A stretch of 64,000 nt of DNA, taken from assembly GCF_041381155.1 (NCBI RefSeq), contig NC_091149.1:9254609-9318608 (forward strand), in the 5' to 3' direction. The position numbers and the translations under genes were made by a program. Each line of letters begins with the position of its first letter. Within the stretch, counting starts at the first letter, position 1. Shown piece by piece: positions 1 to 15,000 of this stretch. The notes under the pieces are model-generated. The model saw only the letters and a program-made list of their open reading frames with translations, did not search any database and was not told the DNA's origin. The DNA comes from Argopecten irradians. Taxonomy: Eukaryota > Mollusca > Bivalvia > Pectinida > Pectinidae.

Positions 1-20
1 AGGATTGCTAACACATGGAT
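1..20 (-). CDS. Multi-EGF gene exon 19, 5' end only
   Basis: The acceptor is ATTTCAG at 22-21, followed by codons for DPCVSNP, cut by the window edge. The upstream intron (about 22-240) aligns with the one before exon 15a, so this is probably the N-half of another split EGF domain. Confidence 0.65.
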
Positions 21-3000
21 CTGAAATAGAACCAATTCTTTTTCATTAATAGAAATGAAAGATGGTGCTTCATTGTGCAAAATCACATTGTATATAGGAT
101 ATTACCATTTGTTTAATCAATGACTAAATTTAAATCAAAAATACCTTTGTAATTCTTTATTTCCATAATCTACATTGTGCCATTTCTTTTATATAGCGTT
201 ATACTGTAAAATCGTATGTGATAATTAAATGTTGTTTAATTTCTGAATTTCATATATTAGGCCGTATCTGTCCTAGATAACACTTATCTCATGTTTGACA
301 TTATTCATTTTTACTCCTTTACAGTAGTGATATATCGATTACATTATATTCTGAAAGGGGGAATGAAACTATTAGATTATAGAATATAATATTATTACCG
401 TCAATGTCACAATTGTCTCCAAGGTATCCCCCAGGACATTTACAAACAGCCACAGGACTACCATCAATGTATTGAATGGAACACGAACCACCGTACTGAC
501 ATGGGTTGCTCACACAAGGATCTAAAACAGAAATAACCAATGTTGTTAAATAACAATAGAATATTATATTAGCTCTGATTTCCCACAATTCTCATTGACT
601 AATACACTCTCACGAGGAGAACATAATATAACATATCGACAAGATGTTTCAATTTTCAGAAATAACGGGTTGATATTCCAAAGATGACATCACCTCCGAT
701 TCGAAATTCCTTTGTGACGTCACATTATTTTAACGCTCTGTGTGGGAAGATATAGTCCAGCTGATCTTTCATTACTACAGTATTAACCATGAAGCCAATT
801 TATGTAAAACATTGATCATATCTCATAACAAACATTTCAATGACCTGTAATTTGGTCTAAATTGTGTTATACTAACCATGCACAATTTCAAATCATTACC
901 TTAGGCTTAGCCCTTTGTTATTGTTTAATTCGCTCAAGGTCATTATTTGAAATTCTGTCGGGACGATATAACATCATTTACACTTCAGCAAAGATTCCTT
1001 GTACGTAAATAATTCCTATATATTGATATTATGTTTATATTGCAACAAAATATATTACATATTCAATCAAACTATACTTTAATTTTGCTAAGTGTATCAT
1101 TGGATGATAGTAAACGAAAACGAACAAATCTGATTTTTTTTTTTTTTTTTTTTTTTAATTTTGGAATCAGATTGTTAAGAACTATACCATTGATCGTGTA
1201 TGTATGTAAATAAATTACAGCTAATTCTTAATGATTTTTGAAATGATATATTCTTGGTCCAATCACAATAGCTGAGTTGATGTATTGAAAATTTAAACTC
1301 AACACAAAGGGACAATACATATTTTCTTTTTTCATCACAAAGTTAGTTTATATCCTTACCGTCAAATTCACAAGTATCTCCAAGGTATCCTTCAGGACAT
1401 TTACAAACAGCCACAGGACTACCATCAATGTATTGAATTGTACACGAACCACCGTACTGACATGGGTTGCTCACACAAGGATCTAAAACAGAAATAACCA
1501 ATGTTGTTAAATAACAATAGAATATTATGTTAGCTCTGATTTCCCACAATTCTCATTGACTATTACACTCTAACGAGGAGAACATAATTTAACATATCGA
1601 CAAGATGTTTCCATTTTCAGAAACAACGGATTGATAATTCAAAGATGACATCACCTCCGAGTCGATTTTCCTTTGTGACGTCACATTATTTTAACGCTCT
1701 GTATGGGAAGATATAGTCGAGCTGATCTTTCATCAATACAGTATTAACCATGAAGCCAATTTATGTAAAACATTGATCATATCTCATAACAAACATTTCA
1801 ATGACCTGTAATTTGGTCTAAATTGTGTTTTACTAACCATGCACAATTTCAAATCATTACCTCAGGCTTAGCCCTTTGTTATTGTTTAATTGGCTCAAGG
1901 TCATTATTTGAAATTCTGTCGGGACGATATAACATCATTTACACTTTAGCAAGTATTCCTTGTACGTAAATAATTCCTATATATTGATATTATGTTTATA
2001 TTGCAACAAAATATATTACATATTCAATCAAACTATACTTCAATTTTGCTAAGACTATCAATGGATGATACTAAATGAAAACGAACAAATCTGATTTTTT
2101 TTTCTTCTAATTTTTGAATCAGATTGTTAAGAACTATACCAATATGGCATATTCTTAACATATAAGACATACAATCACAATGTTAAAGAAATAAAAACTA
2201 TGTCTGTCTGCCCGTTTATGTAAAATATCAATATTCTTACCGGCAAGTTCACAATAAGATCCAAGGTATCCTTCAGGGCATTTACAAACTGCCACAGCAT
2301 TCTCGTCAATGTATTGAATGGAACACGATCCACCGTAATAACATGGGTCACTCGCACAAGGATCTGGAATGGAATATTAGAAAATTAATATAAAATATGC
2401 TCTGATTTTCCACACTTGTCATTGAATAGTACAATGTCACATATAGGTTGATAATTTCTTTATATCGAAAAGACGTTTTTAATGTTAAAAACACATACAT
2501 TGTTCTTTATTGTGACGTCACTTCCGAGTCAACATTCCTTTTATTGCGTCACGTGATATTTCAACGTTCTTCTAGACGATATGACGATGATTTTGAGTAT
2601 TTTTAATTATTTGCATGTGACATATAATCACTGTTGAGGATTTTAGAAAGTTTTCTTTTCACTAAATCCCACAAGTGACAGTTGATAAGTTTGCTCAGAT
2701 ATATAGCTATAATGAGCACATTCTTACCATTTAGTTCACAGAAATCTCCAAGGAAACCAGCTTCGCATTTGCAAACTGCCACGAAAGTCCCACCTTTAAT
2801 ATGAACCGCAATTTAATATCGAAAAAGGTCAATATGATATACAATACATATGAATACAAAGGAATAGATACATTTCCAAAGGTTTACAGAAAGACAGTTA
2901 CGTTATTGAATTAATTGTGGTCTTTATCTCGCATGTCTATATTCCTATGAATATTCAATACTGTGTTAATAGGTATACCGATGTCCTTCTCTGGAATCGT

Positions 3001-6000
3001 TTCTACAATAATGAGGTGTCATATTCTACAGGGAAGTTGAAAATGTAATTGCTAAACCGGGATCTGAACCCAGGTCCCTCCAAACACAAGCGGTATGGTC
3101 TATTGAATGAATTAAGTGGTAGCTGATGATCGCCCCAATCGAATTGCACTTTGGAATAAAAGAAAAAAATATACGATACTTGTTGAGAGTCCCGACCAAA
3201 ATTGAACCCGGCTACACTGATATCTAGCTGTTGTGTGGGGTTTGTTGATTGGTCTTAGATGCATCGTCATTAAATGGTTTGATAATTGATTCAATAGTTA
3301 ATGACGACAAGGAAGAGCATTGGACCTAAATTAGAGCCTTGTGAGACTCCTGTTTTTGGTTTTGCTGAAACTTATGCTTACCATTATCCGATCGCTTCCT
3401 TCCTGGTTGAAATCCTTCTTCATACTGAACAGTACACGATCCGCCATTTTGACATGGGTCGCTCACACATGGATCTGAAATATAACAAATTAAAATTTCA
3501 TTTATAGAATTTAACGATAGCGTTTTCTTGTGCTTAATTACATTTTATATAAAATCATACATTTTTAAATCAAAGACTAAAATAAATCGAAAAGACCATT
3601 GTAATTATTTTATTTCCATACTCTACTTTAGGCCATTCCGTTGATATTTCGTTTACACTTTAAATGTTCGGATGCCTTTGTAGAAATTAACGAAATTCTT
3701 AGGATTTGACTTTGAAACGTCAAAAGTTCACGTTTCTTTCAATTTCAAAAATTTTGCTGTCGTTACAAATAAAATAACCGTTTACCGGAAGTGAAAAAAT
3801 CATTGCGAAAAAAAACCACAAAAAGATAAAAAAAAAATACAAAACATGTCGTCTATAATGCATAAATCCTGCTTAATATCTAAAACTCATTTTTCTAAGG
3901 TTTGACATTGGTCATTTTTAGTCTTTCACAATAGTGATATATTGGTCTCGTAGTATTCTGGACGGGAAAGTATACTATCGGATTATAAAATATAATATTA
4001 TTACCCTCAATGTCACAATTCTCCCCAAGGTATCCCCCAGGACATTTACAAACAGCCACAGGACTACCGTCAATGTATTGAATTGTACACGAACCACCGT
4101 ACTGACATGGGTTGCTCACACAAGGATCTAAAACAGAAATAACCAATGTTGTTAAATAACAATAGAATATTATATTAGCTCTGATTTCCCACAATTCTCA
4201 TTGACTAATACACTCTAACGAGGAGAACATAATTTAACATATCGACAAGATGTTTCCATTTTCAGAAATAACGGGTTGATATTCCAAAGATGACATCACC
4301 TCCGAGTCGAGTTTCCTTTGTGACGTCACATTATTTTAACGCTCTGTGTGGGAAGATATAGTCGAGCTGATCTTTTATCAATAACGTATTAACCATGGAG
4401 CCAATTTATGTAAAACATTGATCTTATCTCATAACAAACATTTCAATGATCTGTAATTTGGTCTAAATTGTGTTTTACTAAACATGCACAATTTCAAATC
4501 ATTACCTCAGGCTTAGCCCTTTGTTATTGTTTAATTCGCTCAAGGTCATTATTTGAAATTCTGTCGGGACGATATAACATCATTTACACTTTAGCAAATA
4601 TTCGTTGTACGTAAATAATTCCTATATATTGATATTATGTTTATATTGCAACAAAATATATTACATATTCAATCAAACTATACTTTAATTTTGCTAAGAC
4701 TATCATTGGATGATACTAAACGAAAACGAACAAATCTGATTTTTTTTTTTTTTTTTAATTTTTGAATCAGATTGTTAAGAACTATAGTATGTATGTAAAT
4801 AAATTACAGCTAATTCTCAATGATTTCTGAACTGATATTTTCTTGGTCTAATCACAATAGCCGAGTTGATGTATTGAAAATTTAAAGTCAACACAAAGAG
4901 ACAATACATATTTTCTTTTTTCATCACAAAGTTAGTTTATATCCTTACCGTCAAATTCACAAGTATCTCCAAGGTAGCCTTCAGGACATTTACAAACTGC
5001 CACAGGACTACCGTCAATGTATTGAATGGAACACGAACCATCGTACTGACATGGGTTGCTCACACAAGGATCTAAAACAGAAATAACCAATGTTGTTAAA
5101 TAACAATAGAATATTATATTAGCTCTGATTTCCCACAATTCTCATTGACTAATACACTCTAACGAGGAGAACATAATTTAACATATCGACAAGATGTTTC
5201 CATTTTCAGATATAACGGGATGATATTCCAAAGATGACATCACCTCCGAGTCGATTTTCGTTTGTGACGTCACATTATTTTAACGCTCTGTGTGGGAAGA
5301 TATAGTCCAGCTGATCTTTCATTAATACAGTATTAACCATGAAGCCAATTTATGTAAAACATTGATCATATCTCATCACAAACATTTCAATGACCTGTAA
5401 TTTGGTCTAAATTGTGTTATACTAACCACGCACAATTTCAAATAATTACCTCAGGCTTAGCCCTTTGTTATTGTTTAATTCGCTCAAGGTCATTATTTGA
5501 AATTCTGTCGGGACGATATAATATCATTTACACTTCAGCAAATATTCCTTATACGTAAATAATTCCTATATATTGATATTATGTTTATATTGCAACAAAA
5601 TATATTACGTATTAAATCAAACTATACTTTAATTTTGCTAAGACTATCATTGGATGATACTAAACGAAAACGGACAAATCTGATTTTTTTTTTTTTTTTT
5701 TAATTTTTGAATCAGATTGTAAGAACTATAGTATGTATGTAAATAAATTACAGCTAATTCTCAATGATTTCTGAACTGATATTTTCTTGGTCTAATCACA
5801 ATAGCCGAGTTGATGTATTGAAAATTTAAAGTCAACACAAAGAGACAATACATATTTTCTTTTTTCATCACAAAGTTAGTTTATATCCTTACCGTCAAAT
5901 TCACAAGTATCTCCAAGGTAGCCTTCAGGACATTTACAAACTGCCACAGGACTACCGTCAATGTATTGAATGGAACACGAACCACCGTACTGACATGGGT

Positions 6001-9000
6001 TGCTCACACAAGGATCTAAAACAGAAATAACCAATGTTGTTAAATAACAATAGAATATTATATTAGCACTGATTTCCCACAATTCTCATTGACTAATACA
6101 CTCTAACGAGGAGAACATAATTTAACATATCGACAAGATATTTCCATTTTCAGAAATAACGGGTTGATATTCCAAAGATGAAATCACCTCCGAGTCGATT
6201 TCCTTTGTGACGTCACATTATTTTAACGCTCTGTGTGGGAAGATACAGTCGAGCTGATCTTTCATCAATACAGTATTAACCATGAAGCCAATTTATGTAA
6301 AACATTGATCATATCTCATCACAAACATTTCAATGACCTGTAATTTGGTCTAAATTGTGTTATACTAACCATGCACAATTTCAAATAATTACCTTTGTTA
6401 TTGTTTAATTCGCTCAAGGTCATTATTTGAAATTCTGTCGGGACGATATTATATCATTTACACTTCAGCAAATATTCCTTGTACGTAAATAATTCCTATA
6501 TATGGATATTATATTTCTATTGCAACAAAATATATTACATTTTCAATAAACTATACTTTAATTTTGCGAAGTATATCATTAGATGATACTAAACGAAAAC
6601 GAACAAATCTGATTTTTTTTTTTTAATTATGGAATCAGATTGTTAAGAACTATACCAATGATCGTGTATGTATGTAAATAAATTACAGCTAATTCTTAAT
6701 GATTTTTGAAATGATATATTCTTGGTCCAATCACAATAGCCGAGTTGATGTATTGAAAATCTAAAGTCAACACAAAGGGACAATACATATTTTCTTTTTT
6801 CATCACAAAGTTAGTTTATATCCTTACCGTCAAATTCACAAGTATCTCCAAGGTAGCCTTCAGGACATTTACAAACTGCCACGGGACTACCGTCAATGTA
6901 TTGAATGGAACACGAACCATCGTACTGACATGGGTTGCTCACACAAGGGTCTAAAACAGAAATAACCAATGTTGTTAAATAACAATAGAATATTATATTA
7001 GCTCTTATTTCCCACAATTCTCATTGACTAATACACTCTAACGAGGAAAACATAATTTAACATATCGACAAGATGTTTCCATTTTCAGAAATAACGGGTT
7101 GATATTCCAAAGATGACATCACCTCCGAGTCGATTTTCCTTTGTGACGTCACATTATTTTAACGCTCTGTATGGGAAGATATAGTCGAGCTGATCTTTCA
7201 TCAATACAGTATTAACCATGAAGCCAAATTATGTAAAACATTGATCATATCTCATCACAAACATTTCAATGAGCTGTAATTTGGTCTAAATTGTGTTATA
7301 TTAACCATGCACAATTTTAAATAATTACCTCAGGCTTAGCCCTGTGTTATTGTTTAATTCGCTCAAGGTCATTATTTGAAATTCTGTCGGGACGATATAA
7401 CATCATTTACGCTTCAGCAAAGATTCCTTGTACGTAAATAATTCCTATATATGGATATTATGATTCTATTGCAACAAAATATATTACATATTCAATCAAA
7501 CTATACTTTAATTTTGCTAAGTTTATTATTAGATGATACTAAACGAAAACGAACAAATCTGATTTTTTTTATTTTGGAATCAGATTGTTACGAACTAAAC
7601 CAATGATCTTGTATGTAAATTACAGCTAAATCTTAATGATTTTTGAAATGATATGTTCTTGGTCCAATCACAATAGCCGAGTTGGTGTATTGAAAATTTA
7701 AAGTCAACACAAAGGGACAATACATATTTTCTTTTTTCATCACAAAGTTAGTTTATACAGCTCAATTGAACATAAAATAATGACCTCGTGTTATCCTTTC
7801 ATTCGCCTGAAGTCATTCTTTGAAATTCTGTCAGGGCTGTATAACATCATTTACACTTCAGTAAAGATTCATTGTACGTAAATAATTCCTATATATTGAT
7901 ATTATGTTTCTAATACAGCAAAATATATTTCATATAAAATCAAACTATACTTTAATCTTGTTTTACCAGATGATACTAAATGAAAAAGAACAAATGTTAT
8001 TTTTTTGGAAAACGATTTTTCTAGATCGTAAAGACTTATACAAATGACCTTGCATGTATGTAACAAAATTCAGTTGATTCTTAATTATTTTTGAATGGAG
8101 ATATTGTTGTCCTATCACAACAGTCGAGTTGGTGTATTGATAATTTAAAGTCAACACAAAGGGACATTAAATGTTTCATATTTTTATCTCAAAATGAATT
8201 GATATTCTTACCTACAAATTCACAGATATCTCCAAGATATCCTATGGGGCATTTACAGACTGCCGCAGGACTACCGTCAATGTATTGAATCGTACATGAA
8301 CCATCGTACTGACATGGATTACTCTCACAAGGGTCTTGATCGAAAGATATCAATAAATTTACAATAACAATAGATAATTGGAAAATATTAAGAATATCGT
8401 ATTTTTTTCGTATGACATTAATGATTTTACCCTATGAAAAATGCCAAAAAGCTAAATTAAGTATGGTGTTACAAGATATTATGCTCGAAATTATTTCAGA
8501 ACATTTGATTGTTAGATGTTCATGACAATCGAAATTTGACAACAGATAACATGTCTATGCATGCATTCTCCTTAAGTATTAACAGTGCATACAAATCAAT
8601 ATATATATCTTATATATATATATAAATATGAACTAGCAACAATTACTATTTTACAAAAAAAATGATGATGATGTCATAAAACATCAAGCTAGACATTGAT
8701 AAATATTATATCATGCAAAACCCCCTAGCTTATAATATTCATTTATTACATATACAACAAAAATTATCTTACAAGACATTGCAAAGAAATCAACAAAATA
8801 TATTCGTATCACTGACATAGCGCTGAACTTTATCAAATATAACTTAATCAATATTGAAGGTATTGCTTGAAGATAGATCTGTATCCTCACCGTCAAGCTC
8901 ACATAAGTCCCCCAAGTATCCAACTTGGCATTTACACACTGCCACAGGCATATCACCATCATATTGGACAGTACATGTACCACTGTTGTAACAAGGATCG

Positions 9001-12000
9001 CTCTTACAAGGATCTAAAACGACCAAGTCAATGTGTTGTACTAGTTTATATATATATATATATATACATATACACAATAAATACAATAGATCGGTTATTT
9101 TTGTGGGTATATTTTCCGTGAAACTTGATTCACGAAACACTGAAAAATATATAAATCATATAAATCTTGAAAATGAGATCCCCAAAATTATAACCACGAA
9201 TAAAAAAAAAAAAGTTTTTTTTCTGGGTTTTATAAATTATCAACTTTTTTACACTACAAATATTGTATTGTTTTATGTATATTAACTGCATCATCGCAAA
9301 AACTATATAGGCATATATTTGTTTTGATAGGAGCTGCCTTTTGTGTGGCGCCTAGGGTCAGTAATATTGTCCTGTTAATAACTCCTTATGAATAAAAAAA
9401 TTATCAAGAATTTTTAAGTATGAATTATTGAAAGATACATCACATTCTCGAAATTATTTCAAACGTATCGTGACTGTTAGATCAAAATTAACTAACAGTA
9501 AACTAGTTAAACTGATATACTGACTTTGGAATGTCAATATACTTACTCAATTAAGGGGACGACAAAATCAAGCGTGAATAATGTTTGAGAAGAAAGAAAC
9601 TAAAATCTTTATACAGCAACTTATCTTTCAGGAATATTACCACAAGTTCAATACGTCGGCTTCGATAAACCAAACGTCATATTTTGACCTGCTTTTTGTG
9701 ACGTCACAATCACCTGACGTTGGGACTAATCGTCAAAGACTTGTGTCTTTTGCTATCTCAAAACCGACGTATTACAGAATGTAGACTTTTTTGTTTACTT
9801 TTTTGTTTAATTTTACTTTTTTGTTTACATCAGACTTACCAATAAATTCACACTGGTGTCCGACGTAGTATTCAGGGCAAGAACACTTTCCATTATGATA
9901 GTTACATGCTCCTCCATTTTGACATTTGCAATCACACATACTAGGATAGTAGCTGGGGAAGCATTCTGCATGTTTAGCACAGGCATCACATATGTCTATA
10001 ATGATAAGTTATAACACAAAAATCTTACATATGTTTACAATGATAAGTTATTCCACAAACATCACATATGTCTATAATGATAAGTTAATAGCTATACCAC
10101 AAACATCACCTTTGTCTATAATATCAAGTTATACCACCACATCACATATGTCTATAATATTAAGTTATACCACCACATCACATATGTCTATAATGATAAG
10201 TTATACCACCATCATCACATATGTCTATAATGATAAGTTTTATCACAAAAAATACATGTGTCTATAATGATAAGTTTTATCACAAAAAATACATGTCTAT
10301 AATGATAAGTTTTATCACAAAAAATACATGTGTCTATAATGATAAGTTTTATCACAAAAAATACATGTGTCTATAATGATAAGTTTTATCACAAAAAATA
10401 CATGTGTCTATAATGATAAGTTATACCACAAACATCACACATGTCTATTATAATCAGTTATAACACAAAAATCTTACATATGTTATAATGATGAGTTATA
10501 GCACAAACATCACATATTTCTATAATGATAAGTTATACCACAAACATCACATATGTCTATAATGATAAACCATGTCATAAACATCATATATGTATACAAT
10601 GTTAGCTTTACCACAAATATTACATATATCTATAATGATAAATTTACCACCCAAATCATATATATCTATGATTATTAGCTACACCACAAGTATCACATTT
10701 GTCTATAATATTAGTTATACCACAAACATCACATGTGTTCGACTGTAACAGTTTTCTAAAAGATGGAGACCAAACACATAGATGATTCTCCATCTCTGCA
10801 CCTTGGTGTATTCTGTGAAACACATTTTTCAATCAAAATTCAATCTCCCTTCAATATTATTTATCTCCCTTCAATGTTATTTATCTCCCCTCAATATTAT
10901 ATATATCCACTCGATATCAGTTATCTCCCCTCAATATTATTTATCTCCCCTCACTTTCATTTATCTTCCCTCAATATTATTTATTTCCTGTCAATATTAT
11001 TTACACTCTTTTGTAAAATACTGTTTAGAAAAAGGGGAGCGTGATGAAACAATTCTGGTCGAGTAATTTGCACGCCTTCAAAATGTCTTTTTATGTATCA
11101 CCCTTTCACACAAGAAACAGAAAAAATTGATAATACTTTTTATACCGTAAACATACATTGCAAACATTCTCGATATTCTTATCACATTCGATCTCTACAC
11201 CCCTGGACTATTTTATTTTAAAATTGGAGGCAGTTCAGTGGAAAACATTTGACCAATCACAGTCCAGCAAAGATTTCCTTTGAAGACTACAGAGAGAACG
11301 ACGCCCAACTTCAAAGCCACCCAGTCGACTATAGTGTTCCGCTTTAAGGCTCTTTTTATTTACATCAAAGGACTTAATTACCTGTTCTGTTCTATTGCCT
11401 CTAATTTTACTATGAGATAATCGAGGGTTGTAGAGATCGTAAGTGATCGGAACCCCTGGAGTATCGAGGATGGCAATGCATATTGTTCCCTTTAATGAAC
11501 CTGGCTATTAATAAAATGTTAAAATGATAGAAATAACCGTATCTTACCATTTTCACAGTTCGTTCCAGTGTATTGGTATGAGCATTTGCAGACGTATGAG
11601 CTAGAATATAAGTAGGCAACGCAATGACCACCATTCTGACAGGGACTGCTCGCACACTTGTCTAAAATTAAATTAAAAAAACAACATAATTACAATTCAG
11701 TTCAAATGATTAAAATACCATCATATTGTCTATGCAATACTGTAAAGGGGAAATTTCGCTAACTACGCGAAGGACATTTTGGCGCGAAATATGTGTGAAA
11801 CTTGAAAAAGCTATCAAGTGTATGTATCGCGAATTTTGATAGCATTTGAGCATCTTAAAAGCACTAGTATCGAAGATTCATTTTAATTTTTCATTATTTA
11901 ACACGCAATAAGCATAGTTATAGCATGATTCACAGAAGGGGTGAAAAATCTGATAAATAATTCAAAGGAATTCCGTCACACAGTTTGAAAATAGATACAA

Positions 12001-15000
12001 ATAAAAAGATAATATCAATACAGTGAACCCTCGATAAAGCGGATTTTGAATTTTCCGGGCTGCCGAATTTCGTCCTCATAGGCAGTATATAACGTTATAG
12101 TAACCCGTTCCCTGATATTTCCGTCCGGATTGAGAGTTTTCCAGACTATCGGCATCCGGATTATCGGAGGTCCACATACTACGAATATCGGTGCACCTAC
12201 CGATGTATTCACACTGATACCCCTTGTAGCTATCTGAACAGGTACAGGTTCCGTCATTTGAATCGCAGACGCCGCCATTCTTACATTGACAATCACACGT
12301 GTATTCATAGTCTCCAGTGTAAGTACAGGACGCATAGGAGGCACAGTTGTCACATATATCTAAATTAATAAGTAAACAAACAGCAAATAAGTAAACAAAT
12401 AAATAAACAAAATATCAATACACTTAAACATGTAAACGAAATGTAAACAAAAAAATAAGCTTATATATGCCATAAAAATTAAGAAAAAAATAAGCAAAAA
12501 AAAAACTATGAAAAACTTATAAGTGCCATAAGCTGCACCGTTGTTGCATACACCTAAATCATCAAACATATAAAATAAACTAAAAAATAACAAACAAACA
12601 AAATACAAATTAAGCAAAAATAAAAGAAAAAGAAAAAGAAAAAAGAAACAACAAAAAAACTTATATGTGTCATAAGTGGCACAGTTGGCACATATATCTA
12701 AATAAATAAACAAATAAAAAATAAACAATCTCAAAATAAAAACAGAAATATACCAAAAAAGTAAACAATAAAAAACTTATATGTACCATTATTATCGAAA
12801 ATTTTGAAATGTTATTTTGTTATTTTGTAATTTATTGAAACCTATATAATTACTAATACCATTGTGAAATGTGAAATGAAGTTGAAGAACACAACTTGGT
12901 TTCATTGTTTGACTGTGTTTACATGTTTCAATCTTCTGTAGATGTAGGTTTCACGATTTTCGGAAATACTGCCATTTTGAGCTCTGATGTATACTCGTAA
13001 AATATATGATGCCCTTACCTTTTTCACAATTATGGCCAGTATAATGCGGTGGACACGAGCACGTGTAGGATTCACCATCCCAAGAGCACGTGCCTTGGTG
13101 CTGACATGGGTTATTATCACATGGATTGACGGATTGATCTGAAGTACACAATGACGTTTTAAAACAATCCAAATGTATGAGTTCAAGGTGCGATCGATGT
13201 GTCAATTTGGTAAATACTTTATTTGTTATTTGTCCTGTAATTGTTGCTAAAAATTAAAATTACTTTCACTTCACTAAATGTTAAAGATAAAAATCAATAG
13301 GTTGTACAATTTTCAGTTAAGCACAAAAAAAATAATAATAATGCAATACCAATGGTCTGACATAATGTTCCAGAAAAACCAGGCTTGCACGCGCAGTATA
13401 GTCCGGATGAGGTGCTCACGCATAATCCACCATTTTGACATGAACATGGTGAACTGGGGTTCACATAGATGGTTTGAGCTGAAGGCAGAAAAGAAGGATA
13501 ATGTATAATGTATCAGGTCAAATGATGTAACATTTTTTGCATGACTTTAAACATATTTCATTGTCTGTACAAGAATAATTCAATTAGGCACAAGTAATTA
13601 TAACTTATGAAACCTTCTCCAATTAACATGTTAATATGTACTAGTGATCACATAGGCATATAATTATGAATATGTATTTCTCGATTGAATCACGTATCTT
13701 CTTCTTTAGTATACCCGACCCGTTAGTTATAACTATTATGTCAAGATGAATCTGTAGGGTCGGAGAGGGCCAAACGTTTTCTTTTTCTTTTTTTATTTAT
13801 TTGGATTATATTAACGTCATATTGCAACTGTGACAGCCTGGGTCGTGTAAGGACAGTCTCCAATGTATGTGTATGTAGCGTGTATGAGTGTATGAAGTGT
13901 GGTTTGCGTCTTTTCAGAAGACTGCGGAACATTCGTGTTGTTTCTTTTTCTTGTATAGTGGATAGGAACTAGTGATATATCACTGAAGCATGCTACCACA
14001 GACACCAAGCAACACACTCCATCCTGTCACATTATACTGACAACGGGCCAACCATTTTGTATACATATTTACATGTCTGATACTTATATGTCAAATAATT
14101 GAATCTTAAGACACATATCAATGGCAATGAAGAAGAATGAAATGATAACATTGTTGCTACAATGCCTAGCACAAAAGGTTAACAGAAGCGACTCATAAAC
14201 GAGTCTTAAAATATGTTTTTGAATATCAAATACTTTTTAACTTGCATTATCATCTTAATTCTGTGTTTTTGTTTTAAACATAATCTAGTTAAGTTTTTTT
14301 TATATTTTCAATCACAATATTTATACATTTATAAAACTGAAATAAAAATGAAAAGCAGTAAGTTCACCATGTCAAAATGTGCGCATATGAGAAAAATGAA
14401 GGATGGGATATGTATTCGATTTCAAAAACAATATTCCATTTCATAATACATCAACGATTCCGTAAAGAGTTCAAATATTTCTATGAACACGCGAAACTAG
14501 ATTCACAAATAACATTGAGATATTATTGAATGACTTATATAAAAAGGTATATAAAGGTCAATTTCACATAACACTATACTGTAAACATACGTTCTTTTGC
14601 AAGTATGAAATTTCGCGATCTCCGTTTCAAAACAAGTTCGAGGAGAAAAATTGTCGCAGAATGAAAATATATTTCGTTCAATATATATTTATTAATGACA
14701 TGTATTTATTCGCGGAAATAAATTTTTGCAAAATCCGCGAAAGTAAATCGCACGCGAAAAAAAAAGATTTATTGCGGAGATTGAATTTTGCATTTTCATG
14801 CCAAACGACATTAAAATAGCAATTTTTTCATTTTTTTTTTTTCGAATTGCTCAAAAATATATTACACTTCAAAAGAATTTGGTTTACAGTATTTTTTAGG
14901 TATGAAAAATATACTTACGATCAGAGTAGTAAACGAAAGTACGGCAACTGTGGTTGTTAAAACATGAACACTTGACGGAGGTTGTTGATAGCCATTCACA

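Larger units (their letters stand above)
360..7760 (-). repeat. Higher-order tandem array of EGF exon-plus-intron units (about 0.94 kb)
   Basis: Exon ends at 6828, 5893, 4949 and 4005, and again at 1360 and 399, are spaced 935-961 bases. The intervening introns are nearly identical, including a poly-T tract and the block around 620-1000, 1580-1960, 4220-4590, 5170-5550, 6130-6450 and 7040-7430. Introns are about as conserved as exons, which points to recent duplication or conversion. Confidence 0.9.

Noticed and set aside
3040..3120. Possible tRNA-like B box (GGGTTCAGATCCCGG on the minus strand)
   Set aside because: No matching A box at the right distance could be found, so neither a tRNA gene nor a SINE is claimed.
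9992..10267. 91-codon plus ORF in the 37-bp array
   Set aside because: Frame opened by the repeat; antisense to the EGF gene intron.
12360..12734. 124-codon Phe/Leu-rich minus ORF
   Set aside because: Reads through AT-rich intron containing decayed exon 6 copies; no Cys frame is kept.
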